Assembly (NCBI RefSeq): GCF_019297835.1
Contig: NZ_CP079203.1
Coordinates: 593,001 to 657,000 of the forward strand
Length of the DNA stretch: 64,000 nucleotides
Source: Sphingomonas sanguinis
Lineage (GTDB): Bacteria; Pseudomonadota; Alphaproteobacteria; Sphingomonadales; Sphingomonadaceae
Direction: 5' to 3'
Below the pieces are notes generated by a model. The model was not told where the DNA came from. It worked only from the letters and a program-made list of their open reading frames with translations, and searched no databases. Every line of letters starts with the position of its first letter. Positions within the stretch are counted from its first letter, which is position 1. The translations under genes were made by a program, and so were the position numbers. This document shows, piece after piece, positions 18,999 through 29,132 of the stretch.

Positions 18999-20457
18999 GC
19001 CGTACCGGCGTCTTGCCCAGGGCAGTGGCGAGCGTTGCATGGCGACGCTCCACCGCTTCGCCATAAAAGCCCCGGTCTGCTTCCAGCATCTCCAGGCCGA
19101 GACGGGTGTCGTCCAGCACGAGCCCCGTCCGCTCCAGCGGTCCGGCCAGCCCGCCGCTGAGCCGCTGGCCCAGCCGGATCGCCAGGCCCCAGCTGGTCGC
19201 CAGCTTCAACTGTGCAGGGCTGGCCAGTTCGGCGAGCGGCGACGGCACGTCCAGGCCGCCGCCAAGGCTGGTGTGGAGTGCCTGCGCCAGCATCGCCCGC
19301 GCCTCTGCATCGATGCCGACCCAGTTGCCGTGAAGCGCGATCTCGACCCCGCGCTCGGCGCGGAATTCCGGGTTCGCCCGCCAACCTACATCGGCCAGAA
19401 GACAAGCGGCATGGCGCAACCGCGCTTCCGCCGCCGCTTCGCCTGCGAACAGTGGCGCGATCCAATTTTCCAGCAAATCGCCATGTTCGGGGAAACGCCC
19501 GAGCAGCCGCCCTTCCTCGCGCGCGGCAACGATCAGCGGATCGAGCGCGCGGGTCCTGGCGTCCAGCCCGCCATAGAGAAGCCCTTCTCGCAGGCCAAAG
19601 GCGGATACGACGGTCGTGCTGCTGCCGAGATGCTTGAGCAGCACGCTAAGCAGCGCGGTCGCATCGGTCAGCGTCGCCGCCCGGCTGGACGACAGACCCT
19701 TCACCTCACGGAGGCGGGCCTTGCTGAGATGGGGAATGGTCCGTGACAGGCGCAGGATGTCGAGCGGCGTCAGTTCGTAATGATGGATGATCGGCAAGGG
19801 GTAATTGGCCAACGTCATGTCGAGGCGCGCCAATGCGCGCCACGACCCGCCGACCATGTAAAAGGGAAGCCCCCTTCCCCGTCCTTCCCAGCCCGCCTCT
19901 TCGATCAGGCGAGCGATGTGTCGCTCGAACGCTTTGCCGCCCTTTTCCCGCAGCGCGGGGATACGCAATACGCCAAGCGGGAAGGAGACGCGGTCCTCGA
20001 CGCCCCCGTCCCGGACACGAACCAGTTCCAGGCTGCCCCCGCCCAGATCGCCGACGATCCCGTCGGCGTCGGGAATGGCGGAGAGAACCCCCTCCCCCGC
20101 CGCCTTGGCCTCCTGTTCGCCGGACAGGAGTTCGACCTCCAGCCCGAGCGACTCGGCGCAGGCGATCAGCTCGCCGCCATTGGCCGCATCGCGCACCGCC
20201 GCCGTCGCGACGGTACGGAGCGTGGTCACCCCCATTTCGCGGGCAAGACTGGCGAAACGAGCCAGCGCGACCTGAGCCTTGCCAAGCGACGCCGGATCAA
20301 TCGCCCCGGTCGCGGCCAGTCCGCGCCCCAACCCCGCCATCACCTTCTCATTGAACAGTATCGCGGGAAGGCGCGGTGGGCCCTGATAGACGACCAGCCG
20401 GACCGAGTTGGAGCCGATATCGATGATCGCCGTGCGCGGCGCGCGGGAGCCTGCCAT
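18985..20457 (-). CDS. ppx: Exopolyphosphatase (Ppx/GppA family)
   Basis: 490 residues. The actin-like ATPase-fold N-terminus reads IIDIGSNSVRLVVYQG, with the second phosphate loop GDLGGGSLELV, and a C-terminal HD-like helical domain is present (RLRHAACLLADVGW). It releases phosphate from polyphosphate ends and may also hydrolyse pppGpp; sequence alone does not separate the two. It lies 17 bases downstream of ppk, so polyphosphate synthesis and breakdown genes are adjacent on one transcript. Confidence 0.94.
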   Translation of the reverse strand: MAGSRAPRTAIIDIGSNSVRLVVYQGPPRLPAILFNEKVMAGLGRGLAATGAIDPASLGKAQVALARFASLAREMGVTTLRTVATAAVRDAANGGELIACAESLGLEVELLSGEQEAKAAGEGVLSAIPDADGIVGDLGGGSLELVRVRDGGVEDRVSFPLGVLRIPALREKGGKAFERHIARLIEEAGWEGRGRGLPFYMVGGSWRALARLDMTLANYPLPIIHHYELTPLDILRLSRTIPHLSKARLREVKGLSSSRAATLTDATALLSVLLKHLGSSTTVVSAFGLREGLLYGGLDARTRALDPLIVAAREEGRLLGRFPEHGDLLENWIAPLFAGEAAAEARLRHAACLLADVGWRANPEFRAERGVEIALHGNWVGIDAEARAMLAQALHTSLGGGLDVPSPLAELASPAQLKLATSWGLAIRLGQRLSGGLAGPLERTGLVLDDTRLGLEMLEADRGFYGEAVERRHATLATALGKTPVRLTRT

Positions 20458-20474
20458 CTCTTATCGCGCGCCCG

Positions 20475-22646
20475 TCAACGCTGCCGCCGGAGCGAGAGGG
20501 TCGGCACCGCCTTGCTGGTGTCGAGCGCGGCGCCGCGCCCCGAAAGCGAGGGATTGGTCATGAAATACCGATGCAGGTTGAAGGGACGCTGGTCGCCCGG
20601 CGTGTCGCGGACATAGCTGCCGTCCGGCTCCAATTCCCAGCTCTGTTCATTGTCGAGCAGATTGGCGACCATCACCTGATCGAGGATCTGGTCGTGAACG
20701 GTGGGATTGAGGATCGGCAGCATATATTCGACCCGCCGATCGAAGTTGCGCGGCATCCAGTCGGCCGAGGAGATGAAGACCTTGGCCGCGTCATGGGGCA
20801 GAGCCTTGCCGTCGCCGAAGGCCCAGATGCGGCTATGCTCCAGGAAACGACCGACGACCGACTTGACCCGGATATTGTCCGACAGCCCCTCGACCCCCGG
20901 CCGCAGGCAACAGATACCGCGCACGATCAGGTCGATCTCAACCCCGGCACCGCTCGCCTCGTAGAGCTTCTCGATCACTAGCGGATCGACCAGCGAGTTG
21001 ACCTTGGCCCACAGGCTGCCGGTCCGCCCGGCACGCGCATGGGCGATCTCGGCGTCGATCAGCGCCATCAGATTGTGGCGCAGGTCGCGGGGCGAAAGGC
21101 TGACGCGGTTCATCGCCACCGGTTCGACATAGCCGGTGATATAGTTGAACATCTGCGCCGCATCGCGCCCGAGCAGCGGATCGGCGGTGAAGAAACTGAG
21201 ATCGGTATAGATGCGCGCGGTGATCGGATGATAATTTCCGGTGCCAAAATGGCAGTAGGTGCGAAAATCGCTGCCTTCACGCCGGACGACCATCGACACC
21301 TTGGCATGGGTCTTCCAGTCGATGAAGCCATAGACGACCTGAACGCCCGCGCGCTCCAGCGCGGACGCCCAATAGAGGTTCTGTTCCTCGTCGAACCGCG
21401 CCTTCAACTCGACGATCGCGGTTACGGACTTGCCCGCCTCGGCGGCCGCAATCAGCGCGTTGATGATCGCCGACTGTTTGCCCGCACGGTAGAGCGTCTG
21501 CTTGATGGCCACCACATCGGGGTCCGCCGCCGCCTGCTTCAGGAAGGCGATCACCACCTCGAACGTTTCGTAAGGGTGGTGGACGACGATGTCCTTGGCC
21601 TTGATCGCGGCAAAACAGTCGCCCGCGAACTCGCGGATACGCTCGGGGAAACGCGGGGAATAAGGCGGAAATTTCAGGTCGGGCCGATCCTCGTCGACCA
21701 ACATAGTGAGGTCGCCGATTCCTAGCAGATTGCCGCTTTCCGTAATGATCGCATCGGCCCCGCCCAGCTCGTCGCGCAGCACGTCGGCGAGTTCGTCGGG
21801 CATGCCCGTTTCCAACTCCAGCCGGATCACCCGCCCACGCCGCCGCCGCTTGATCGCATTGGCGAAATAGCGGACCAGATCCTCCGCCTCTTCCTCGATC
21901 TCGATATCGCTGTCGCGCAGCACGCGGAAGGTCGCGGCGCCATTGACGACATAGCCGGGGAACAACAGCCCCGAGAAGCGGCGGAGGATCGTCTCGATCG
22001 ACACATAACGGGCACCCTCGCCCGGCAAGCGGACGAAGCGCGGCATGGTCGCGGGGATCATCACCAGCTCGCGGATCGGCGCCTTGTCCGATACGCGGGT
22101 CAGGTCGAAGATCATCGACAGCCCCTTGTTCGGAATGAACGGGAACGGATGGGCCGGGTCGAGCGCCTGCGGGGTCAGGATCGGGAAGATCTGTTCACGG
22201 ACATGCGTTTCCAGCCAGGCGCTCGCCTCCTGGTCGATCGCGTCGCGCCGCAGGACGAAGACACCCGCCTCGTCCAGCAGGTTGCGCAGGTCGCCCCAGA
22301 CCTCCTGCTGGCTCGCCATCAGGCGATCCGCCTCGGCGACGATGCCGCTCAGCTGCTGGCCGGGCGTCAGGCCGTCGACCGATCGCTGTTCGACATCCTG
22401 CGCCTGCTGCCCCTTCAGGCCCGCCACACGGACCATGAAGAATTCGTCCAGGTTCGATCCCGAGATCGACAGGAAGCGCAGCCGCTCCAGCAGCGGATGC
22501 GCCGAATTACATGCCTCCTCCAGCACGCGGCGGTTGAACGCCAGCCAGGAGAGTTCGCGATTGAAATACCGTCCGTTCGGCTCCGTTGCGAAATGGTCGT
22601 CGTCCGGCTCGGACATTTGCGCGATATGGGCAGGACGGGTCATCAT
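20475..22646 (-). CDS. ppk1: Polyphosphate kinase 1
   Basis: 723 residues, the usual size. Makes polyphosphate from ATP. N-domain [19 protein letters not shown] and [16 protein letters not shown]; catalytic His region [25 protein letters not shown]-terminal [34 protein letters not shown]. Two consecutive ATGs (22646, 22643) are both possible starts. It follows hdaA by 14 bases in the alphaproteobacterial hdaA-ppk-ppx order. Confidence 0.97.
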   Translation of the reverse strand: MMTRPAHIAQMSEPDDDHFATEPNGRYFNRELSWLAFNRRVLEEACNSAHPLLERLRFLSISGSNLDEFFMVRVAGLKGQQAQDVEQRSVDGLTPGQQLSGIVAEADRLMASQQEVWGDLRNLLDEAGVFVLRRDAIDQEASAWLETHVREQIFPILTPQALDPAHPFPFIPNKGLSMIFDLTRVSDKAPIRELVMIPATMPRFVRLPGEGARYVSIETILRRFSGLLFPGYVVNGAATFRVLRDSDIEIEEEAEDLVRYFANAIKRRRRGRVIRLELETGMPDELADVLRDELGGADAIITESGNLLGIGDLTMLVDEDRPDLKFPPYSPRFPERIREFAGDCFAAIKAKDIVVHHPYETFEVVIAFLKQAAADPDVVAIKQTLYRAGKQSAIINALIAAAEAGKSVTAIVELKARFDEEQNLYWASALERAGVQVVYGFIDWKTHAKVSMVVRREGSDFRTYCHFGTGNYHPITARIYTDLSFFTADPLLGRDAAQMFNYITGYVEPVAMNRVSLSPRDLRHNLMALIDAEIAHARAGRTGSLWAKVNSLVDPLVIEKLYEASGAGVEIDLIVRGICCLRPGVEGLSDNIRVKSVVGRFLEHSRIWAFGDGKALPHDAAKVFISSADWMPRNFDRRVEYMLPILNPTVHDQILDQVMVANLLDNEQSWELEPDGSYVRDTPGDQRPFNLHRYFMTNPSLSGRGAALDTSKAVPTLSLRRQR

Positions 22647-22660
22647 GTCTCGCTTAGGGC

Positions 22661-23269
22661 TTACGGCTCGGCGATCAGACCGGCCGCGATCAGAGTGGAT
22701 CGTGCAAGGGGAATGGACAAGCGCGCGCGCCGTTCCATCGCCCCCTGATCGAGCATATCCACCGCGCGGATGACAGAAAGGTGACTACGCTCGATCCGCA
22801 GCGTCAGCCACTCGATCAGGTCGGGCCGCGCATCCAGGCCGCGCCGCTCGAACAGATGCTCGAACAGACCCGCGACCAGTTCGTCGTCGGGCGCACCAAT
22901 TTCGGCCAGGCTGCTGTTCGCCAGCCGGGAGCGAAGGTCCGGGAGCTTCACCTGCCAGCGCGGCGGCGGCGAATCGGCAACGATCAACAGCGGCAGTCGA
23001 TCAGCCTGCGCGCGGTTCCAGGCGTGGAAAATCTGTACCTCGGGCACACGCTCGGCATCGTCGATGATCGTGCCGCCGCTCTTGGCTGCGAAGATACGGG
23101 CCAACAGCGATCGCCCGGACTTGCGCGGGCCGGTAAGGATCGCGGCCATGGTCGGCCACGCCTCCCATTGTTCCAGCATCCGCGCCGCCATCCGGTTGGA
23201 GTCGGTCAGCAGGAACGCATCGGATCGGGGGTCCGCCGGCCATTGCAGCGGCAGCGCCATCTGGTTCAT
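22661..23269 (-). CDS. hdaA: DnaA regulatory inactivator homolog HdaA
   Basis: 202 residues: a DnaA-like AAA+ core with a degenerate P-loop ([14 protein letters not shown]) and Walker B-like TIIDDAE, as usual for Hda proteins. The N-terminus [11 protein letters not shown] carries a QxxLPL-type sequence that should bind the DNA polymerase sliding clamp. Hda with the clamp triggers DnaA-ATP hydrolysis and limits initiation of replication. The position just before ppk and behind a DUF2066-like gene agrees with this identity. The start overlaps the previous stop by four bases. Confidence 0.9.
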   Translation of the reverse strand: MNQMALPLQWPADPRSDAFLLTDSNRMAARMLEQWEAWPTMAAILTGPRKSGRSLLARIFAAKSGGTIIDDAERVPEVQIFHAWNRAQADRLPLLIVADSPPPRWQVKLPDLRSRLANSSLAEIGAPDDELVAGLFEHLFERRGLDARPDLIEWLTLRIERSHLSVIRAVDMLDQGAMERRARLSIPLARSTLIAAGLIAEP

Positions 23270-24525
23270 CCGGTAATCACGCTATTCGATGGAGGCACCG
23301 GCGCGGGCACTTGGGTTACGCGCCGGATGCGAAGGGTGGTGCCAGAGCCGGACACCTGAAGACCGCGCTGCTCAAGGGCGCGGCGAAGCTGATCGGGGTC
23401 GCCATCATAGGTGACGGCCATGATCGATACGCCACCCAGTGCCAGGCTGGTCGTGGCCGCCCGGACCACGCCGGGGATGCCTCGGATCAGACTTTCGGCA
23501 TTGGCGACCGCGCTGGCAGTCGGTGCATCATATTGCAGCGTGACGGCGATGCCCGCTCCCGACGAGGCGATGGCGGCATCCAGGCCCGAAATAGGTTCCT
23601 CACCCGGCGCGGTATCGTCGATGACGGGCGCTTCCGCCTTGGGCGGTGGACGGAGCGAGCTGTCGGGATGCAGCGCGCCGCTCGCCAGCGCCTTCTGATA
23701 CAGCCCGTCGAGCCGCGCGACGCCGGTGTCGAGCAGTTGCGTTAGTCCGTCGGTGCTGCCGACTCGCAAGGTGATCGTGCCGAGCAGCGCATTGTCCGGC
23801 CCATGTCTTGCCTCGAACACGCCGATCACCGGCCCGCCCGGCCATTGGCGATAAAGATGTACGACCGGGATCAGGATATCCGACGCGCCATATTGATCGA
23901 GAATCGCCCGCCACCAACCGCGCGACCGCCGCCCGATCTGCCCCGCATTCATCAGCAGCGGCTCCGCACCGGTGCCCGAGGGGCGGATATAGTCGATCGT
24001 GCTGTTCCCGGTGCGGAAGCGCGCCCAGGCCTGTTGCCAGGGGGTGCGCGCCTCGAACATCTGCGACACGCCGCCCGAAATCTGGAGCGGCATGACGAGC
24101 ATTGGCGGCGAGCGATCGGCATAGGCAGAAACGCCCAGCACCGATGCCGCGCGAACCCGGTCGAACAGCACCCCCAGCTTGGCGACATAGCGGGTCGGAC
24201 CGATCTGTTCGTTCTCGACCACGATGCCGCTGACCAGCGAATCGAGCAGCCCGTCCGACGCGCCCGTGCCGCTGCGTCCCAGCCGCTGCGCCAGGATTGC
24301 CCAAGCCTTGCGCTGCGCAATCCGCCAGCCACCGAGCCGTGCGGCCTCCGCCGTCTTGCCCGAGACGTCGACCGCGACGCCGGTCACCTCATAGGAGCCG
24401 CCATTGTCGACCGGCGCGACGCCGCGCGTCTGCCCTTCGATCTGGGCCAGCACCGCGCCGCCCCCTATGCCTAGCCCGGCAAGGGCGGCCAGACCGGCCA
24501 TGATGGAGGGCAATCGCAAACGCAT
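23266..24525 (-). CDS. Exported DUF2066-like protein
   Basis: 419 residues from the ATG at 24525; the frame runs 19 codons further up, but the signal peptide (MRLRLPSIMAGLAALAGLGIGGGAVLA) begins here. The first half resembles DUF2066 proteins (SYEVTGVAVDVSGKTAEAAR, WAILAQRL, YVAKLGVLFD), and a DUF2066 gene is typical before hdaA in alphaproteobacteria. The last about 75 residues (AVTLQYDAPTASAVANAESLI, GVVRAATTSLALGGVSIMAV) look like a ferredoxin-type beta-alpha fold without metal-binding cysteines. Function unknown. Confidence 0.7.
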   Translation of the reverse strand: MRLRLPSIMAGLAALAGLGIGGGAVLAQIEGQTRGVAPVDNGGSYEVTGVAVDVSGKTAEAARLGGWRIAQRKAWAILAQRLGRSGTGASDGLLDSLVSGIVVENEQIGPTRYVAKLGVLFDRVRAASVLGVSAYADRSPPMLVMPLQISGGVSQMFEARTPWQQAWARFRTGNSTIDYIRPSGTGAEPLLMNAGQIGRRSRGWWRAILDQYGASDILIPVVHLYRQWPGGPVIGVFEARHGPDNALLGTITLRVGSTDGLTQLLDTGVARLDGLYQKALASGALHPDSSLRPPPKAEAPVIDDTAPGEEPISGLDAAIASSGAGIAVTLQYDAPTASAVANAESLIRGIPGVVRAATTSLALGGVSIMAVTYDGDPDQLRRALEQRGLQVSGSGTTLRIRRVTQVPAPVPPSNSVITG

Positions 24526-24584
24526 CGCGGCCTTTTGGCGAAGCAGACGTGGAAATCCAAGCGCGATATAGCTAACGGGCAAAC

Positions 24585-25718
24585 ATGACCGACAACAGCA
24601 CGCCGTCCGCCAGCCCTTCGCCCGCCGAAAAGGGTGCCTCCTACACCTATGCCGATGCTGGCGTTTCGATCGCCGCCGGTAACGCGCTGGTCCGCGCGAT
24701 CGGCCCGCTCGCCAAGGCGACGCGGCGGCCGGGCGCGGACGCCGACCTGGGCGGATTTGGCGGGTTCTTCGATCTGAAGGCCGCCGGTTTCACCGATCCC
24801 CTGCTGGTCGCGGCCAATGACGGCGTCGGCACCAAGCTGAAGCTCGCGATCGAGCATGACCGCCATGACGGGGTCGGCATCGATCTCGTCGCCATGTGCG
24901 CCAACGACCTCGTCGTGCAGGGCGCCGAGCCGCTGTTTTTCCTCGACTATTACGCCACCGCCAAGCTGGAAGGCGATGTGCCGGAGCGCGTGATCGCCTC
25001 GATCGCCGAAGGCTGCCGCATCGCCGGATGCGCCCTGATCGGCGGCGAGACGGCCGAGATGCCGGGCATGTATGCGCCGGGCGATTACGACCTGGCGGGT
25101 TTCTGCGTCGGCGCAGTCGAACGCAACCAAGTGCTGACCGGCGCGACCATCGGCGACGGTGACGTGATCCTGGGCCTCGCCTCCTCGGGCGTGCACTCCA
25201 ACGGCTTCTCGCTGGTTCGCCGTCTGGCGGCGGACAAGGGCTGGAAGCTCGACCGCCCGGCGCTGTTCGATCAGGACGTATTGTTGATCGAGGCGCTGAT
25301 GGCCCCGACTCGGATCTATGTCCGCTCGCTCCTCCCCTCAATCAAGGCGGGTGCGATCAAGGGACTCGCGCATATCACCGGCGGCGGCCTGCTCGAAAAC
25401 ATTCCGCGCGTGCTGCCCAAGGGCGCGCATGCGGTGGTCGATGCGGATGGCTGGGAACAGCCGCGCCTGATGGCCTTCCTGCAGGCGCAGGGCGGCATCG
25501 AGCCGGAGGAAATGGCGCGCACCTTCAACTGCGGCATCGGCATGGCGGTGATCGTCGAGGCCGATCAGGCGGAAGCGCTGGCCGAAGCCCTGCGCGCAGA
25601 GGGCGAGACGGTCGTCACCATCGGCCGTGTCGAAGCGGGCGAGCGCGGCTGCACCGTCAAGGGTTCGGCCGGGACTTGGAGCGCCAAGGCGGACTGGACC
25701 GCGAACCATGTCGGCTAA
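24585..25718 (+). CDS. purM: Phosphoribosylformylglycinamidine cyclo-ligase
   Basis: 377 residues. Catalyses step 5 of purine synthesis (FGAM to AIR). Conserved blocks are [67 protein letters not shown] and [17 protein letters not shown]. It overlaps purN by 11 bases and is divergent from the DUF2066-like gene with a 59-base gap that should hold its promoter. Confidence 0.97.
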   Translation: MTDNSTPSASPSPAEKGASYTYADAGVSIAAGNALVRAIGPLAKATRRPGADADLGGFGGFFDLKAAGFTDPLLVAANDGVGTKLKLAIEHDRHDGVGIDLVAMCANDLVVQGAEPLFFLDYYATAKLEGDVPERVIASIAEGCRIAGCALIGGETAEMPGMYAPGDYDLAGFCVGAVERNQVLTGATIGDGDVILGLASSGVHSNGFSLVRRLAADKGWKLDRPALFDQDVLLIEALMAPTRIYVRSLLPSIKAGAIKGLAHITGGGLLENIPRVLPKGAHAVVDADGWEQPRLMAFLQAQGGIEPEEMARTFNCGIGMAVIVEADQAEALAEALRAEGETVVTIGRVEAGERGCTVKGSAGTWSAKADWTANHVG

Positions 25719-26286
25719 GGTGCCGGTCAAGGTCGGCATCCTGATTTCCGGCCGCGGCTCCAACATGCAGTCGCTGGTGGCCGCATCCCAGGCCGCGGAC
25801 GCCGCCTATACCGTCGCCCTGGTTGCCTCCGACAAGCCGGAGGCGGCCGGACTGGCCTGGGCGCAAGAACAGGGGATCGCCACCTTTGCCCTGTCGCCCA
25901 AGGGGATCGGCAAGCCCGCCTATGAGGCGGCGATCGACCAGGCCCTGCGCAATGCGGGTGTCGAGGTCATCGCACTGGCGGGCTATATGCGGCTGCTGTC
26001 CGGCGATTTCGTCTCGCGCTGGCGGGATCGCATCCTGAACATCCATCCTTCGCTGCTGCCGCTCTACAAGGGCCTCGACACGCATGAGCGCGCCATCGCT
26101 GCGGGCGATGCCAAGGCGGGATGCTCGGTCCATGTCGTGACCGAGGAACTGGATGACGGCGAAGTGCTGGGCCAGGCGGAGGTTCCGATCCTGTCCGGCG
26201 ACGACGCAGCGGCACTTGCGGCGCGCGTGCTCGTTGAGGAGCATCGATTGTACCCGCAAATACTCACGGAGTTCGTGCGTCGATGA
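25708..26286 (+). CDS. purN: Phosphoribosylglycinamide formyltransferase
   Basis: 192 residues from the ATG at 25708 inside the end of purM. Formylates GAR with 10-formyl-THF in purine synthesis. [12 protein letters not shown] (phosphate loop), [34 protein letters not shown] (catalytic Asn-His) and [19 protein letters not shown] (catalytic Asp) are intact. It overlaps the next small gene by four bases (ATGA). Confidence 0.96.
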   Translation: MSAKVPVKVGILISGRGSNMQSLVAASQAADAAYTVALVASDKPEAAGLAWAQEQGIATFALSPKGIGKPAYEAAIDQALRNAGVEVIALAGYMRLLSGDFVSRWRDRILNIHPSLLPLYKGLDTHERAIAAGDAKAGCSVHVVTEELDDGEVLGQAEVPILSGDDAAALAARVLVEEHRLYPQILTEFVRR

Positions 26287-26570
26287 CCGATTTCCTGTCC
26301 CGCATCCGCGACATCGCCCTCTTGCTGCCCGGCACGACCGAGCAGGCTGGCGACGGCGAAACCCGCTTTCTGGTCGAGGGTGCGCCCTTCCTCCGGGTGA
26401 GCGGCACTTCGTCGGCCATCCATCTGTGCGTCGCCGATGAAGGACAGGAACCGCATTGGAGCGATGTGGCGCTCCAGACCGACAGCGACTGGACGCTGGT
26501 CGAGGACCGGATCGCACGCAGCTGGGAATTGGTCGCGCCGACCGAGCTGCTGGAGGCGGGCGGACGATGA
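26283..26570 (+). CDS. Small MmcQ/YjbR-like protein
   Basis: 95 residues starting inside the purN stop. The N-terminus (IRDIALLLPGTTEQ) and the following strand pattern resemble MmcQ/YjbR family proteins, but the usual aromatic and lysine positions are poorly kept and the chain is shorter than typical. The family adopts a CyaY-like fold and has no firm function. Coupled to purN and to the next gene by four-base overlaps. Confidence 0.65.
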   Translation: MTDFLSRIRDIALLLPGTTEQAGDGETRFLVEGAPFLRVSGTSSAIHLCVADEGQEPHWSDVALQTDSDWTLVEDRIARSWELVAPTELLEAGGR

Positions 26571-27166
26571 GCGAACCGGCGGGCGCAGAGGCCGCCGAGC
26601 GGGCCAAGTCGCGGCGGCGTCTGCTGACGCTGGCGGAGTTCGTCGCGGTCGCGGGGCTGATGGTGGCCGCGCTGACCCTGTACCTGAACTGGTCGCAGCG
26701 GCGCAGCGACGCCGAGGACAAGGCCGCCACCGCCAGCGCCCAGCGGCAGGAGCGCGCTCGGCTCGATCTGACCGCGACGGTCGAGGCTAACGGCCGTCGC
26801 CTGCTGCTGCGCGATCCGAACCATGATCTTCAGGATGTCTCGATAGACTTTCCCAAGGCATCCGGCATCGGACGCCAGGCCCCGGTCGGCGATCCCGCCA
26901 TCGAAGCCGAGCCGATCGCCGGGCCGATCCTGACACTGACTGACGGCAAGGCCGACACCCGCGAGGGGCGGTTGCCCACGCTTATCACCGTGCGGTACTG
27001 GGACGGCGACACCTCGCGGACTGTCACCGGCCTCTACGACATCATCTGGAGCACCCATGGCCGCCTTCTGCGCGGACGGACGCTGCGACTGGAAGGCTTG
27101 CGGCTGCGCGATCGAAGCGGCACGACCGCCAAGCTCGAAGCCGCCTGGACGGCTCGACGGAATTAA
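26567..27166 (+). CDS. Single-pass membrane protein of unknown function
   Basis: 199 residues. A basic stretch (AKSRRRLLT) is followed by one membrane helix (about residues 24-42, FVAVAGLMVAALTLYL), then a charged helical segment likely to be coiled (SDAEDKAATASAQRQERARL) and a beta-rich tail. The orientation is probably N-terminus inside, C-terminal domain in the periplasm. No family recognised. Last gene of the purMN unit. Confidence 0.6.
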   Translation: MSEPAGAEAAERAKSRRRLLTLAEFVAVAGLMVAALTLYLNWSQRRSDAEDKAATASAQRQERARLDLTATVEANGRRLLLRDPNHDLQDVSIDFPKASGIGRQAPVGDPAIEAEPIAGPILTLTDGKADTREGRLPTLITVRYWDGDTSRTVTGLYDIIWSTHGRLLRGRTLRLEGLRLRDRSGTTAKLEAAWTARRN

Positions 27167-27174
27167 AGAGGCAA

Positions 27175-27201
27175 CATTCCTGCCCCTATAGGGGAAGAAT
27201 G
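27175..27201. terminator. Hairpin between convergent genes
   Basis: CCCCTATAGGGG (27183-27194) is a perfect palindrome, flanked by CATTC and GAATG that extend the stem past a small internal loop. It lies between the ends of two convergent genes and probably ends both transcripts, although neither side has a strong T-run. Confidence 0.5.
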
Positions 27202-27220
27202 ATAGAGGGTCGGTTCGCTT

Positions 27221-27739
27221 TCAGACGCCCCGCGCATAAATGACGTCGTCAAAGATGGTGTCGCCGACCTTGAACTGGCGCGCCCCGGCAAGTGTGAAGC
27301 CCTCGCGCTCATAAAAAGCGCGGGCGCGTTCGTTGATGCCGAGTACGCCCAACAGCATACGGCGGCGCCCCATCGCACGCGCCTCATCGATCGCCATCGC
27401 CATCAGCCTGTGGCCCAGGCCGGTGCCGCTCGTCAGGGACAGGGTATAAATGCGGCGAAGCTCGATATCCCACACATCCGTCTGAACCGGCAGATCGGGC
27501 GGGGTTAGCAGCGTATAGCCGACCGGCGCCGCGCCGTCGGGATGCTCCGCCAGTGTCGCCACGCAGGCCGGATCGGCGATCCAGCCGTCGAACTTGCCGG
27601 GCGAGCTGTTCAGGGTGCAGTGGCGCACCATGTCGGGACCGGCGATGGTCCCTGCAAACGTCTCGAGGAAGGTGGCGGCCGCGACGAGCGACAGCGCAGG
27701 CGCATCGCCCGGCCCTGCCCGTCGCAGCCGCCATTCCAT
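27221..27739 (-). CDS. GNAT-family N-acetyltransferase
   Basis: 172 residues of one GNAT domain. The acetyl-CoA pyrophosphate loop is seen as SGTGLGHRLM, preceded by the beta4 strand IELRRIYTLS and followed by LGVLGINERARAFYEREGF. The acceptor substrate is unknown. Its ATG overlaps the ndk stop by one base (TGATG), so it is translated from the ndk transcript. Confidence 0.85.
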   Translation of the reverse strand: MEWRLRRAGPGDAPALSLVAAATFLETFAGTIAGPDMVRHCTLNSSPGKFDGWIADPACVATLAEHPDGAAPVGYTLLTPPDLPVQTDVWDIELRRIYTLSLTSGTGLGHRLMAMAIDEARAMGRRRMLLGVLGINERARAFYEREGFTLAGARQFKVGDTIFDDVIYARGV

Positions 27740-28161
27740 CAGCCGACGATTTCTTCCGGCTTGAAGAAATACGCGATCTCGATCGCGGCATTCTCGTCCG
27801 AGTCCGAACCATGGACGGTGTTGGCTTCGATCGACTCGGCCAGTTCTTTGCGGATCGTGCCCGGCTCGGCGTTCGCAGGGTTGGTCGCACCCATGATGTC
27901 GCGGTTGCGCTGCATGGCGTTCTCACCCTCGAGAACCTGCACGACGACCGGACCCGAGATCATGAACTCGACCAGATCGTTGAAGAAGGGGCGCTCCTTA
28001 TGGACCGCGTAGAAGCCCTCGGCCTGCTCGCGGGTCATCTGGATGCGCTTCGAGGCGACGACGCGCAGGCCGGCTTCCTCCAGCATCTTGGTGACGGCGC
28101 CGGTCAGGTTGCGGCGGGTCGCGTCGGGCTTGATGATCGAAAAGGTACGGTTCGCGGCCAT
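27739..28161 (-). CDS. ndk: Nucleoside diphosphate kinase
   Basis: 140 residues, exactly the usual length, from ATG 28161 (frame extends further but without similarity). Transfers gamma-phosphate between NTPs and NDPs. [10 protein letters not shown] at the start and the active-site His in ANTVHGSDS near residue 115 are clear, with [15 protein letters not shown] before it. A transcript of its own plus the GNAT gene is likely, because a 145-base gap separates it from rsmA. Confidence 0.97.
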   Translation of the reverse strand: MAANRTFSIIKPDATRRNLTGAVTKMLEEAGLRVVASKRIQMTREQAEGFYAVHKERPFFNDLVEFMISGPVVVQVLEGENAMQRNRDIMGATNPANAEPGTIRKELAESIEANTVHGSDSDENAAIEIAYFFKPEEIVG

Positions 28162-28205
28162 GATGGTCACGCAGCTCCTGAATAAGTGAGTTGGCTGGAA
28201 GTGGC

Positions 28206-28225
28206 GCCGCCCTAGTCGGGGCGGC
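28206..28225 (-). other. GC-rich hairpin in the rsmA-ndk gap
   Basis: GCCGCCC and GGGCGGC form a 7-base stem with a 6-base loop, about 80 bases past the rsmA stop and 45 before ndk. No T-run follows on the minus strand. It could end the lptD-surA-pdxA-rsmA transcript or be part of the ndk leader. Confidence 0.35.
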
Positions 28226-28306
28226 ACGTCAATGCAATGTCTTATGGTAGGACGGTTCGTCCGAAACCTGTTCAACCCTGCGAAGCGATGGCTGCCGAGC
28301 GCAATC

Positions 28307-29131
28307 TCACCCCAACGCCCGCGCCAGGGCTATGAACTCCGCGACCGACAGCGTCTCAGCACGGCGGGCGGGATCCAGTCCGATCGACTCCATCGCCTCC
28401 ACCGCGCCGGAAACGGGCTTCAAGCTCTGGCGCAGCATCTTGCGGCGCTGCCCGAAAGCCGCGGCCGTCAGGCGTTCCAACGTACGGAAGCTGACGCCTT
28501 CGGGGGCGGGCTTGGGCGTGATGTGAACCACCGCCGACATGACCTTGGGCGGCGGGGTGAAGGCCGAGCGATGGACCGGCATCGCGATCCGCGATTCGCT
28601 ACGCCACTGAGTCAGCACGGCCAGGCGGCCATAGGAAGACTGGTCGGGCGCGGCGACGATCCGCTCCGCCACTTCCTTCTGGAACATCAGCGTGCACGAC
28701 TTCCACCAGGGCAGCCACGCCCCCGACAGCCAGCCGACCAGAAGCGGCGTGCCGACATTATAGGGCAGGTTGGAGACGATGTGCGGCTGCCGCTCGAACA
28801 ATTCGGGCGCGTTGATGCGCAGCGCATCCCCCTCAATCAGCTTCAACCGGCCGGGGAAGGCGTCGGCCAGTTCGACAAGCGCCGGGATGCAGCGCCGGTC
28901 GCGCTCGATCGCGGTCACGCGGCCACCGGCCATCAGCAGGGCACGGGTCAGGCCGCCGGGGCCGGGGCCGATCTCCAGCACCTCCTGGTCGGTCAAGTCG
29001 CCGGGGATGGCGGCGATACGCGCCAGCAACTGTCCGTCGAACAGGAAATTCTGGCCGAGCGACTTGGCCGCGGACAGGCCATGGCGCGCGATGACCTCAC
29101 GCAAGGGCGGAAGCGGCGTAACGGGTTCCAT
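28307..29131 (-). CDS. rsmA: 16S rRNA dimethyladenosine transferase RsmA (KsgA)
   Basis: 274 residues from the ATG at 29131, two bases after the pdxA stop; the frame extends 12 codons up inside pdxA. Dimethylates A1518 and A1519 of 16S rRNA. SAM-binding [15 protein letters not shown], catalytic [11 protein letters not shown] and the N-terminal [10 protein letters not shown] are conserved. Last gene in the classic lptD-surA-pdxA-rsmA order. Confidence 0.96.
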   Translation of the reverse strand: MEPVTPLPPLREVIARHGLSAAKSLGQNFLFDGQLLARIAAIPGDLTDQEVLEIGPGPGGLTRALLMAGGRVTAIERDRRCIPALVELADAFPGRLKLIEGDALRINAPELFERQPHIVSNLPYNVGTPLLVGWLSGAWLPWWKSCTLMFQKEVAERIVAAPDQSSYGRLAVLTQWRSESRIAMPVHRSAFTPPPKVMSAVVHITPKPAPEGVSFRTLERLTAAAFGQRRKMLRQSLKPVSGAVEAMESIGLDPARRAETLSVAEFIALARALG

Positions 29132-29132
29132 G

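Noticed and set aside
22979..23269. HdaA as a broken ATPase because of its weak P-loop
   Set aside because: Hda proteins normally have a GRS-type loop here, so the sequence GPRKSGRS is within the family range.
27183..27194. CCCCTATAGGGG as an operator or attachment site
   Set aside because: It lies between the stops of two convergent genes with flanking pairing, so a terminator is the simpler explanation; no integrase is near.
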